A stretch of DNA of 36,977 nucleotides from contig DASQMI010000073.1 of NCBI GenBank assembly GCA_035645555.1, positions 1-36,977 of the forward strand. Direction: 5' to 3'. The notes beneath the pieces were generated by a model that saw nothing but the letters and a program-made list of their open reading frames with translations, made no database searches and was not told the origin of the DNA. Below are positions 1 to 8,500 of this stretch, piece after piece. The stretch comes from Lysobacter_F sp035645555. GTDB taxonomy: Bacteria; Pseudomonadota; Gammaproteobacteria; Xanthomonadales; Xanthomonadaceae. Position numbers and translations under genes: made by a program. Within the stretch, counting starts at the first letter, position 1. Each line of letters opens with the position of its first letter.

Positions 1-213
1 GCCGGCGTGCTCGCCGTGGCCCTGCTCGCGACGTCCGCATTGACGCCGGTGATGGCGCAGACCACCGGCGGCAACGCCGCCGACACGACCGTCGCCACCG
101 ACGACGACGACGGCTTCGACTGGGGCCTGCTCGGTCTGCTCGGCCTGCTCGGGCTCATTCCACGCAAGCGCAGCGTCGACGTCCACCCCGACACCAGCCG
201 CCCGCGCACCTGA
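1..213 (+). CDS. WGxxGxxG-CTERM small secreted protein (5' end outside window)
   Basis: The reading frame is open from the first base, so the N-terminus is probably cut by the window edge; the first visible start codon is a GTG at 7. The visible product has the hydrophobic end of a signal peptide finishing in VMAQ, a short linker, an acidic DDDDG stretch, then WGLLGLLGLLGL followed by IPRKR. The order tryptophan-glycine repeat, hydrophobic stretch, basic tail is that of the WGxxGxxG-CTERM family, small exported proteins whose C-terminal tail resembles a protein-sorting signal. The family's role is not established. The family match is good; the true start cannot be judged. Confidence 0.7.
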   Translation, partial: AGVLAVALLATSALTPVMAQTTGGNAADTTVATDDDDGFDWGLLGLLGLLGLIPRKRSVDVHPDTSRPRT

Positions 214-374
214 ACCGGCGCATGCGCCACCAACGCGTCGGTGCCGCGCGTCCGCACCGGGACCGCGGGACCGACGTCACGCTCGCCGCGCTGGCAGACG
301 CCGGCGCGGCCTGCCAACCGCGGCGCCACCGGCTCGACTAGGCTCAAACCGTACGACAGCCGAGGAGGTGACGT

Positions 375-863
375 ATGGTGGAGTCGTTGCGACAGGGTGC
401 GCCGGCCGAGCTGTGGCAGGCACTGCTGCGGGAAGCAGGCGAACGCCTGGGCGAACCGCTCGACGAATCCTGCGAGAGCTACCTGGTGTTCGTGCTGCTG
501 CGCCATCAGCGCGACGAGCAGCTGCTCGCGCGCATCCAGGCCACCGAATGGCTCGACGCGCAGACGCAGGTCGGCAGCGCGCGCGCGGACGCGTTGCGCG
601 ACGTCGGCGATCGCTGCCTGCTCATCGCCGGGCTGTATCCGGGCATGGCGGAACGGCGCCGGGTGAGCGTCGACTATTTCATCGACATCGGCCGCAGTGC
701 GTACCTCGGGGTCGCCGACGCCGGGCGCGCGGCGTACGGCACGCTGTTCGAGCATCTGGCGGAGACCTACCGCGAGCTGGTCCGCACCCTGCGCGCGGTG
801 CGCAGCGGGCGGCCGGACGCGCTCGACCTGCTCGAGCTCACCCCGCTGAGCGTGCGCCACTAG
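375..863 (+). CDS. hypothetical protein, 162 residues
   Basis: The ATG at 375 follows a strong ribosome binding site (AGGAGGTG at 363-370), which fixes the start. The product is soluble, with no signal peptide or membrane segment, rich in Leu, Arg and Glu, and looks mostly helical. It has an N-terminal acidic/leucine-rich region, a central block with RVSVDYFIDIGRSAY, and a C-terminal helix with LAETYRELVRTLRAVRSG. I do not recognise a named domain. A TAGGCT hexamer at 339-344 could be its -10 element. It stands alone, converging on btuB across a hairpin terminator. The frame is credible from its start signal and amino-acid composition; the function is unknown. Confidence 0.8.
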   Translation: MVESLRQGAPAELWQALLREAGERLGEPLDESCESYLVFVLLRHQRDEQLLARIQATEWLDAQTQVGSARADALRDVGDRCLLIAGLYPGMAERRRVSVDYFIDIGRSAYLGVADAGRAAYGTLFEHLAETYRELVRTLRAVRSGRPDALDLLELTPLSVRH

Positions 864-880
864 CCGCTGCGGCGCGCTCA

Positions 881-904
881 CCCCGCCCGCGTGAGCGGGC
901 GGGG
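881..904. terminator. bidirectional hairpin between convergent genes
   Basis: A perfect 10-bp GC stem (CCCCGCCCGC / GCGGGCGGGG) closes a GTGA loop, a GNRA-type tetraloop in the plus-strand RNA. It lies 17 bases after the stop of the 162-residue gene and 10 bases after the btuB stop on the other strand, so it can serve both. There is no long T tract on either side, so its strength is uncertain. Confidence 0.6.
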
Positions 905-913
905 CATTGCGGA

Positions 914-2761
914 TCAGCGCCCGCCGTAGCGGACGGTGAGGAACCACTCGCGTCCGGGCTGGTTGTAGAACGCCGCGGTCTCGTACGTCCGGTCGAACGC
1001 GTTGGCCAGCCGCGCCTGCAGCGTCCAGCGTGGCGTCAGCGCGTATTCCGCGCGCAGGTCGAACGTCGCGTAGCCGCCGAGCCTGCGGGTGTTGGCGACG
1101 TCGTCGTAGCGCGCCCCCTCGGCGACGCCGGTGATGCCGAACCGCAGTTTGCCGAACGCGCGATCGAGTTCGATCCGCGCACCGCGGCGCGCGCGCCGCG
1201 CGAGTTCGTTGCCGGCATTGGCGTCGTCGCTGCGGTTCTCGGTGTCGAGCAGGGTCACGCTGCCCTGCAGCGTCCAGCCGCGCCACTGCGCGTCGGCGAC
1301 GACTTCCATGCCGCGCATGCGCGCGCGCTCGATGTTGTTGGGCAGGAACAGCGCGGCATCGTAGGCGATCAGATCGCGCACGCGCGTTTCGAACGCATCC
1401 ACGCGCACACCGGCGCGCGTGCCGCGCCAGGCGATGCCGGCTTCGGCGGTGCGCGAGCGCTCCGGATCGAGCGCCGGATTGCCGAAGAACGGGAAGTACA
1501 GCTCGGCGAACGTCGGTGCCTTGAACGCGGTGCCGTAGCTCGCGCTCGCGCGCCAGCCGCCGCCGAGCTCCACGCCCCATGCCACACTGCCGGTGTTGGC
1601 GCCACCGAACTGCTCGTTGTCGTCGCGGCGTACGCTGATCTGCAGCGTGTGCGCGCCGAAGCGGCCCTGGTACTGGGCGAAACCGGCGTGGTTGTCGCGC
1701 TCGCGCTCGGCGTAGGCGGTGTTGCTGTCGACTTCGTCATGCTGCCAGTCCAGGCCGAGCGTCAGCAGGTGGTGCTCGGACAAGGTGAAGTCGCCCTGCA
1801 GCGTGCTGCCGGTGCGTGCGGTGTCGAAGAAGCCGCGGTCGATCGCGCCGTGGTAGTTGTCCGAACTGTCGTCGTTGCGGCCGGCGCTGAGCTGCAAGCG
1901 CACGCGTGCGCTGGCGTCCCACACCAGCTTGGCGCCAAGCACCTGCTGCACGGTCTCCGAATAATTGACGAAGCTGCCGTCGTATTCGTTCTCGCCTTCC
2001 GCACGCAGCGCGTTCGCCTCCAGCCGCAGCGTCTCGCCGGCCTGCGTGCCGGCGCGCAGCGACAGCGAGCGGTTGCGGTAGCCGTCGCGGTCGGTCTCGC
2101 CGTCGACGAAGCAGCCGGCGAAGATCGGCGCGCCGGCGCCGTAGCAGGCATCGATGCCGTCGGTGCGCTGGTAGCCGGCATCGACGCCGAACCACGCACG
2201 CGCGTTGCCGCCGCTGATTCCGCCGCCGGCGGTCCGGTAGCCGTGCGAACCCGCGCCGGCATGCGCGTCGAAGCGCACGCCGTCGCGCGCGGCACGGCGC
2301 GTGAAGATCTGGATCACGCCGCCGACCGCGTCGGCACCGTACAGGCTGGAGCGCGGGCCGCGCACGATTTCGACGAGCTCGATCTGCTCCACCGGGATGT
2401 TCTGGAACGCGGCCAGGCCCGACGTCGCCGAGCCGACGCGCACGCCGTCGACGAGCACCAGCACGTGGTCGGACTCGGTGCCGCGCATGAACAGCGTGGT
2501 CAGCTTGCCGGCGCCGCCCTGGTTGGACAGGGTGATGCCGGCGCGCCCGCGCAGCAGGTCGGGCAGCGAATGCGGCTGGCGGCGCTCGATGTCCTCGCGG
2601 GTGATGACCTCCACCGGCGCGAGCGTCTCGTCGACGCTGACCGGGGTGCGGGTGGCGGTGACCACCACTTGGTCGAGTTCGGTGGGGGTGTCGCTCTGCG
2701 CCAGCGCGAGCGGGGACGCGAGCAGGCTGGCGATGGCCAGCGAAAGAGGGCGGATCGGCAT
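914..2761 (-). CDS. btuB: TonB-dependent vitamin B12 receptor (BtuB-like)
   Basis: Outer-membrane receptor for active uptake of cobalamin, energised by TonB-ExbBD. The 615-residue product starts with a signal peptide (MPIRPLSLAIASLLASPLALA), then a TonB box (DQVVVTATRTP) close to E. coli BtuB, a plug domain (roughly residues 45-155, with VLVLVDGVRVG and RGPRSSLYGADAVGGVIQIF) and a barrel with alternating aromatic strands to the end. The open frame runs up to 3025, but that extension translates the riboswitch; the ATG at 2761 has GGAG six bases upstream and directly precedes the signal peptide. Expression should be shut off by cobalamin through the leader at about 2880-3070. The C-terminus ends ...VRYGGR rather than on the usual terminal aromatic residue. 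No btuCDF or cob genes are in the window. Confidence 0.93.
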   Translation of the reverse strand: MPIRPLSLAIASLLASPLALAQSDTPTELDQVVVTATRTPVSVDETLAPVEVITREDIERRQPHSLPDLLRGRAGITLSNQGGAGKLTTLFMRGTESDHVLVLVDGVRVGSATSGLAAFQNIPVEQIELVEIVRGPRSSLYGADAVGGVIQIFTRRAARDGVRFDAHAGAGSHGYRTAGGGISGGNARAWFGVDAGYQRTDGIDACYGAGAPIFAGCFVDGETDRDGYRNRSLSLRAGTQAGETLRLEANALRAEGENEYDGSFVNYSETVQQVLGAKLVWDASARVRLQLSAGRNDDSSDNYHGAIDRGFFDTARTGSTLQGDFTLSEHHLLTLGLDWQHDEVDSNTAYAERERDNHAGFAQYQGRFGAHTLQISVRRDDNEQFGGANTGSVAWGVELGGGWRASASYGTAFKAPTFAELYFPFFGNPALDPERSRTAEAGIAWRGTRAGVRVDAFETRVRDLIAYDAALFLPNNIERARMRGMEVVADAQWRGWTLQGSVTLLDTENRSDDANAGNELARRARRGARIELDRAFGKLRFGITGVAEGARYDDVANTRRLGGYATFDLRAEYALTPRWTLQARLANAFDRTYETAAFYNQPGREWFLTVRYGGR

Positions 2762-2879
2762 GCAGGACTCCATCGCGCACACCCACGTGCGCGGCAGGTT
2801 CGAAAGGAGTCGCGTGCGGAAGGAAGGCGCGAACGGCCGAGCGGGCACCGTCGCCGCGACGCCCTCCGCATCGCAACCG

Positions 2880-3070
2880 TGGACTCCGGGGCCGGTCTCC
2901 GGGCTTGCGAGTGGAGGGGTTCTCCTGCCGTGGCGCCTTCCCATGCGTATGCACAGTGGCCGATGCCGCGGCTTCGACTCGCTTACCGTTGCGGGGGCAG
3001 CGCCGGACTGGCCTTTCGGCGTCACCGGCTTCCCGTTTCAACCCCGGAAACGCATCCCGGGGTCACCTCG
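2880..3070 (-). promoter_or_regulatory. cobalamin (AdoCbl) riboswitch upstream of btuB
   Basis: Read on the minus strand, the leader contains in order a GC hairpin (about 3060-3035), GGGAAGCCGGTGACGCC, the highly conserved GCTGCCCCCGCAACGGTAAGC, a CACTG element, GGGAAGGC, and the B12-box-like CAAGCCCGGAGACCGGCC near 2909-2892. These are the conserved core segments of the cobalamin riboswitch in the expected order and spacing. It lies about 120 bases upstream of the btuB start, which is the usual regulated gene. The outer helix boundaries are approximate. Confidence 0.93.
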
Positions 3071-3130
3071 AAGCGCGCGCAGTGTAGGTGAAGGCGGCGC
3101 CGAAGCACAATCGCGCCGCGTCGCGGAGGC

Positions 3131-3505
3131 TCAGTCCTCGCTGCCGCCGGCATCCGGCTCGTCGAGGCCGATGTCGAACGCCGGCGTGTCGTCGCGTTCG
3201 GCGTGGGTGGTGGTGACCGGCGCCGCGGCCGGCTTGTAGCGCGGCGGCGGCAGCAGCGCGGTGGCGGCATCGACGGCGAGGATCAGCTCGTGGCGGCGCT
3301 CGTCCGGCACATCCTGCCAGTGGCAGTCGAGCAGCGCGCCCTCCAGCGCGTACAGCAGGTTCAGCGTCGGCTTGAAGCCGGCGCGCTTGACCCGCATGAA
3401 CGCCTCCACCGAACCGACCGCGGCGAGGTCGTCCTGCGTGCGCAGGCCGACCTGGCGCAGCCATGCCGCGGATTTCGGCCCGATGTTGCGCAGCTTGGCG
3501 CTCAC
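3131..3505 (-). CDS. TfoX C-terminal domain protein
   Basis: The 124-residue product starts with SAKLRNIGPKSAAWLRQVG, followed by LRTQDDLAAVGSVEAF and LNLLYALEGALLDCHWQDV. This is the TfoX/Sxy C-terminal domain, a helix-hairpin-helix-like module. Full-length TfoX/Sxy proteins act in competence regulation and carry an N-terminal domain that is absent here. The last 35 residues are an acidic, low-complexity tail. The GTG start at 3505 overlaps the stop of the msrC gene (GTGA), so the two are translationally coupled. The open frame extends upstream to 4519 but that part is antisense or out-of-frame sequence over other genes. Whether it acts in competence is inference; single-domain versions are common and uncharacterised. 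Confidence 0.82.
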   Translation of the reverse strand: MSAKLRNIGPKSAAWLRQVGLRTQDDLAAVGSVEAFMRVKRAGFKPTLNLLYALEGALLDCHWQDVPDERRHELILAVDAATALLPPPRYKPAAAPVTTTHAERDDTPAFDIGLDEPDAGGSED

Positions 3506-3987
3506 GCGCAGGCCTCGACGAACGCGCGCGCGATCGCCTCGAGCCCGGCCTGGTCGTCGGCGTCGAACCGGTCGAACTTCGGGCTGTCCAGGTCGAATAC
3601 GCCGAGCAGGCTGCCGTCGGCCGCGACCAGCGGCACCACCAGCTCGGAGTTCGACGCCGAGTCGCAGGCGATATGGCCGGGGAACGCGTGCACGTCGGCG
3701 ATGCGCTGGGTCTGCCGGGTCGAGGCGGCGGCGCCGCACACGCCCTTGTCGAGCGGGATGCGCACGCACGCCGGCAGCCCCTGGAACGGCCCGACCACCA
3801 GCTCGCGGCCGTCGAAGAAATAGAAGCCGACCCAGTTGAGGTCGGGCAGCGCGTGGTAGACGAGCGCCGACAGGTTGGCGGCGTTGGCGATGCGGTCGCG
3901 TTCGCCGTGCATCAGCGCGCGCGCCTGCGCGAGCAGCTGCGCGTACTGTTCCGGCTTCGGGCCGCTTAGACTTTGGCTCGCGAACAT
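3502..3987 (-). CDS. msrC: free methionine-(R)-sulfoxide reductase (GAF domain)
   Basis: Reduces free methionine-R-sulfoxide in the cytoplasm, using thioredoxin-type reductant. The 161-residue product is a single GAF domain. Its three cysteines, C74 (PACVRIPL), C84 (KGVCGAAA) and C108 (HIACDSAS), are spaced 10 and 24 residues apart, exactly as C84, C94 and C118 of E. coli fRMsr. The strand WVGFYFFDG and the motif LLGVFDLDSPKFDRF are typical. I chose the ATG at 3987 (MFASQSL); the longer frame upstream runs into the divergent gene. A TACACT hexamer at 3999-3994 on this strand lies so close to the start that the transcript could be nearly leaderless. It is first in a two-gene unit with the TfoX-domain gene. 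Confidence 0.9.
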   Translation of the reverse strand: MFASQSLSGPKPEQYAQLLAQARALMHGERDRIANAANLSALVYHALPDLNWVGFYFFDGRELVVGPFQGLPACVRIPLDKGVCGAAASTRQTQRIADVHAFPGHIACDSASNSELVVPLVAADGSLLGVFDLDSPKFDRFDADDQAGLEAIARAFVEACA

Positions 3988-4036
3988 GGGCACAGTGTAC
4001 AACCGGCCGGCGCCGGGACCTCGGGAGGGCCTCACC

Positions 4037-4771
4037 GTGCAGCCTGATCCGCTTCCGCGCGACAGCGCGGGCTTCCGCATCCGCGGCGCCCAGCCGACCC
4101 GGATGGAAACGTTCGTCGATGCCGCGTTCGCGTTCGCGGTGACGCTGCTGGTGATCACGCTCGACCCGCTGCCGAACTCGGTGCAGGCGCTGGTGGACGC
4201 GCTCAAGCGCGTGCCGGCGTTCCTGGCCGGGTTCGCGATCCTCGCGGTGTTCTGGCTGGCGCACCGCAACTTCAGCCGCCGCACCGCGCTGGAGGACGGC
4301 TGGACCCTGCTGTACAGCCTGCTGCTGGTCGCGGTGACGCTGGTCTACGTGTTTCCGCTGCGCATGCTGATGGCGTTCGCGTTCCACCATCTGAGCGGCG
4401 GTTGGCTGCCATCGGCGTTGCCGCCGGCGCCGACCGCGGGCGAGCTGCGGCTGTTCTACGTGGTGTACGGCGTCGGCTTCGCGGCGATGGCCACGAGCAT
4501 CCTGCTGATGTACCGGCATGCGCTGCGGCGCGCCGACGCGCTCGGGCTGGATGCGGTCGAGCGGCTGCTGGCGCGGCAGGAGATCGCTGCGATGGCAGTG
4601 CTGGTCGGCAGCGCGCTGCTGTCGATCGCGCTGGCGCTGCTGGTGCCGCCGAACTCGTGGCTGCAGGGGCTGCCGGGCATGGTGTACGGCCTGCTGCCGC
4701 TGGCCATGGGGCTGTTCGTGGCGGTGGCCAACCGCCAGATGCGCGCGCTGCAGGGCGCGGAGGCGGCATGA
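4037..4771 (+). CDS. TMEM175/DUF1211 family membrane protein
   Basis: The 244-residue product begins with a GTG eight bases after GGAGG (4024-4028). TMEM175-family proteins are potassium-leak-type channels with six transmembrane segments and an RxxxFSD signature in the first. Here R22-M-E-T-F26-V-D28 matches with Val for Ser, followed by the hydrophobic run AAFAFAVTLLVITL. Five further hydrophobic segments follow, including FLAGFAILAVFWLAHRNF, which holds the family's conserved His-Arg-Asn. Its stop overlaps the bioD start (ATGA), so they share a transcript, though no functional link is obvious. The family call is firm; ion specificity is inferred from characterised relatives. Confidence 0.85.
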   Translation: MQPDPLPRDSAGFRIRGAQPTRMETFVDAAFAFAVTLLVITLDPLPNSVQALVDALKRVPAFLAGFAILAVFWLAHRNFSRRTALEDGWTLLYSLLLVAVTLVYVFPLRMLMAFAFHHLSGGWLPSALPPAPTAGELRLFYVVYGVGFAAMATSILLMYRHALRRADALGLDAVERLLARQEIAAMAVLVGSALLSIALALLVPPNSWLQGLPGMVYGLLPLAMGLFVAVANRQMRALQGAEAA

Positions 4772-5442
4772 GCGCCTGCTTCGTTACCGGCACCGACACC
4801 GGCGTCGGCAAGACCGTCGCCAGCACCGCGTTGCTGCATGCGCTGCGCGCGCGCGGACTGCGCAGCATCGGCATGAAGCCGGTCGCGAGCGGCTGCGAGC
4901 GCAGCGCCGACGGCTGGCGCAACGAGGATGCGCTGGCGCTGCAGGCCGCATCCGACGTGGCCGCCGATTACGCCGAGATCAACCCGTTCGCGCTGCCGGC
5001 GCCGACCGCGCCGCAGCTGGCCTCGCGCGAGGCCGGGATGGAGGTGACCCGCGAACCGATCGAGCGTGCGTTCCGCGCGCTCGCCGCGCGCGCCGACGCG
5101 GTGGTGGTGGAAGGCGTGGGCGGCTGGCTGGCACCGCTCGCCGACGGTTTCGAGCAGGCCGAGCTCGCCCGTGCGTTCGAGCTGCCGGTGGTGCTGGTGG
5201 TCGGGCTGCGACTCGGCTGCCTCAACCACGCGCGGCTGACCGCGCGCGCGATCGCTGGCGACGGCCTGCGCCTGGCCGGCTGGATCGGCAACCAGGTGGA
5301 GCCGGTGTTCGACCGTCGCGAGGGCTACCTTGGGCTGCTGAACGCCGCGCTGCCGGCACCGTGCCTGGGGCTGCTGCCGTACGCGCCGGACACGCCGGCG
5401 GCGGCGCTGGCCGCGCACCTCGACGTCGCGCCGCTGCTTTGA
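4768..5442 (+). CDS. bioD: dethiobiotin synthetase
   Basis: Catalyses ATP-dependent carboxylation and ring closure of 7,8-diaminopelargonate to dethiobiotin, the next-to-last step of biotin synthesis. The 224-residue product has the P-loop GTDTGVGKT at residues 8-16, the substrate loop KPVASGCE, the motif VVEGVGGWLAPL (about 112-123) and VVGLRLGCLNHARLT, all typical of BioD. The ATG overlaps the preceding stop by four bases. It is separated from other bio genes, as often in this family. The product biotin is attached to AccB, encoded at 35,423-35,911. Confidence 0.94.
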   Translation: MSACFVTGTDTGVGKTVASTALLHALRARGLRSIGMKPVASGCERSADGWRNEDALALQAASDVAADYAEINPFALPAPTAPQLASREAGMEVTREPIERAFRALAARADAVVVEGVGGWLAPLADGFEQAELARAFELPVVLVVGLRLGCLNHARLTARAIAGDGLRLAGWIGNQVEPVFDRREGYLGLLNAALPAPCLGLLPYAPDTPAAALAAHLDVAPLL

Positions 5443-5453
5443 GAGCCCCACAA

Positions 5454-5488
5454 ACGACGACGGGCGCCGCGAAGGCGCCCGTCGTCGT
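5454..5488. terminator. hairpin between bioD and the RND permease gene
   Basis: A perfect 15-bp stem starting ACGACGACGGGCGCC and closing with its exact complement surrounds a GCGAA loop. It sits 11 bases after the bioD stop and 17 bases beyond the stop of the convergent RND permease gene. No clear T tract follows on the plus strand; on the minus strand GTTTG follows. It probably ends transcription from both sides. Confidence 0.65.
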
Positions 5489-5505
5489 CGCACGCGGCCG
5501 GCGAC

Positions 5506-8500
5506 TCAGTGCGCGGCCGGCACCGTCGCGCCGATTCCGCCACCGCCGCGCTGCGCCTCGCGCGCGGTGTCGCGCGCATGGTCGCGGGCGAGATACAGGT
5601 AGAACGCCGGCAGCACGAACAGGGTGAACGCGGTGCCGATGGTCATGCCGGCGGCGATCACCGTGCCCATCGAGAAGCGCGCCGCCGCGCCCGGACCGCT
5701 GGCAATCAATAGCGGGATCATCGCGAACACCAGCGCCGCGGTGGTCATCAGCACCGGACGCAGGCGGATCGCCGCGGCCTGCTCGATCGCCTCGCGCTTG
5801 GACAGGCCCTGCTCGATCTGCAGCTTGTTGGCGAACTCCACGATCAGAATGCCGTGCTTGGAGATCACGCCGACCAGCGTCACCAGGCCGACCTGGGTAT
5901 AGATGTTGATGCTCATGCCAGGGAACGCCTCCACACCCGACATACTGAGGATGCCCGCGGCCATGTTGAGCACGTTGAGCACCAGCAGCGCACCGGAGAT
6001 CGCCATCGGCACGGTGATCAGCATGATCAGCGCGTCGCGGAAGCTCTCGAACTGCGCCGACAGCACCAAGAAGATCACCACCAGCGCGAAGATCAGCGTG
6101 ATCAGCAGCGCCTGGCCTTCCTGCTTGAACTGGCGCGATTCGCCGGCGTAATCGACGCTGTAGCCCTGCGGCAGCACCTCGCGCGCGGCGTTCTCGAGCA
6201 CCGCCAGCGCCTCGCCCTTGCTGACGCCGGGGCGCGGCTGGCCGGAGATGGTCACCGCGTTGAGCTGCTGGAAGCGCTTGAGCTGCTGCGGCTGTGCCGA
6301 TTCCTTCAGGGTGACGATGGTCGACAGCGGGATCAGTTCGCCGTCGCGGGTGCGCGTGTAGTAGTTGCGCAGCTGGTCGGCGTTGAGCCGGTCGCTGCGC
6401 TGCACCTGCGGGATCACCCGGTACGAGCGGTTCTCCAGTGCAAAGCGGTTGGTGTAGCCGCCCGACAGCAGCGCCGCCATATCCGCCGCCAGCGTGCGCA
6501 TGTCGATGCCGAGCGCGGCCGCCTTGTCGCGGTCCACCAGCACCTCGATGCGCGGCTTGTCGATCTTCAGGTCCTTGTCGATGAAGATGAAGCGCTTGCT
6601 GGCGTAGGCGCGCGCGAGGATCTCGTCGGCCAGGCCCTGCAGCTCGGACAGCGGACCGACGCCGCCGACCACGAACTCGATCGGCGCGCCGCCGCCACCC
6701 GCGGTCGGCAGCGGCGGCGGCTGGAACGCGAACATGTTGAGGCCGGTGATCTGGCTGATCTTCGGCTGCACGTCCTGCTGCAGCACCTGGTTGGTCGAGC
6801 GGTCGCGCTCGCTCCACGGCTTCAGCGCGATGCCGGCGAACGCGCCGCTGGCCGAGCCGCCACCGCCGCCGCCGAAACCGCCGTTGAACAGGAAGAAGTT
6901 CTCCTTCTCCGGAATGCCGTTGGCGATCGCGTTGAGCTCCTCGGTGTAGCGCTCGACGTAATCGAGCGTGGTGTACGGATCGCTCATCGCCACCGTCAGC
7001 AGGAAGCCCTGGTCCTCTTCCGGTGCCGGTTCCTTCGGCGCGACCATGTACAGGAAGATGCACGAGACGAACACGATCGCGCCGAACAGGCCGATCACGT
7101 GCTTGGTCTCCAGCGCGCCGTGGAGGCGCCGCTGGTAGCCGTTGCGCAGGCGCTCGAAGCGATCGTCCAGCCAGCGCTCCAGCCGGGTCTTGTTGCCTTC
7201 GCCGTGCGGCTTGAGGATCTTCGCGCACATCATCGGCGACAGCGTCAGCGCGATCACGCCCGACAGCAGCACCGCACCGGCGAGGGTGAACGCGAACTCG
7301 GTGAACAGCACGCCGGTGAGGCCGCCCTGGAAGCCGATCGGCAGGTACACCGCGACCAGCGTGGTGGTCATCGCCACCACCGGCCAAGCCAGCTCGCGCG
7401 CGCCGCGCAGCGCCGCATCGAGCGGCTTCATGCCCTCCTCGATGTGGCGGTGCACGTTCTCCAGCACGATGATCGCGTCGTCGACCACGATGCCGATCGC
7501 CAGCACCATCGCCAGCAGGGTCAGCAGGTTGATCGTGTAGCCGAGCAGCAGCATCAGGAACAGCGTGCCGATCAGCGACAGCGGCACGGTCACCGCCGGG
7601 ATCACCACGCTGCGCAGCGAGCCAAGGAACAGGTAGATCACCACGATCACGATCAGCACCGCTTCCACGATCGTCTGCACCACCTCGTCGATCGCGTCGC
7701 GGATGTATTCGGTACCGTCGTACGGAATGGTGGCGACGATGCCTTCCGGCAGCTGCGGCAGGATCTCGCGGTCCCACACCTGGCGCACCTGGGTGATCAC
7801 GTCCAGCGAGTTGGCGTCCGGGGCGACGTAGATGCCCATGAACGTGGCCGACTGCCCGTTCATGCGCACCGAGGTGCCGTAGTTTTCCGAGCCGAGCGCC
7901 ACGTCGGCGATGTCGCCGAGCCGCACGATCGCGTCGTTCTCCTCGCGGATCACCAGCTTGCGGAATTCCTCCGGCGTGCGCAGGTCGGTGCGCGCGGTGA
8001 GGTCGATCGACACCATCTGGCCCTTGGTGGAGCCGACCGCGGCGAGCACGTTGTTGTTGCGCAGCGCAGCGTCGACGTCGCTCGCGGTGACCCGCAGCGC
8101 GGTCATGCGGTCGGGCTTGAGCCAGATGCGCATCGCGAACGTGCCGCTGCCGAGCACCTCGGCGCGCTGCACGCCGGGGATGGTGGCGAGCTTCGGCTCG
8201 ACCGAGCGCAGCAGGTAGTCGGTGATCTGGCTGTTGCTGAGCTGGTCGCTGGCGAACGACAGGTACATGATCGCGAACTGCTCGCCCTGCTGCAGTTCGA
8301 TCACCGGGTCCTCGGCTTCCGGCGGCAGCGTGCCGCGCAGCTTGTTGACCTTGGCGGCGATTTGGGTGAGCGCTTCGTTCGGGTCGTAGTCCAGGCGGAT
8401 GTAGGCCTGGATCGTGCTGACGCCTGCCGCGCTGGTGGAGACGATGTAGTCGATGCCTTCCGCGCTGGCGACTTCGCGCTCGAGCGGCGTGGTGATGAAG

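Noticed and set aside
2762..3025. N-terminal extension of BtuB upstream of MPIRPL
   Set aside because: The extension translates conserved riboswitch elements and would bury the signal peptide.
368..3091. A 907-residue plus-strand open frame opposite btuB
   Set aside because: It is Arg/Ala/Val-rich with no motifs, crosses a terminator and the riboswitch, and opposes a clear BtuB.
3506..4519. N-terminal extension of the TfoX-domain protein
   Set aside because: It overlaps msrC in another frame and runs opposite the TMEM175 gene; the GTGA overlap gives a better start.
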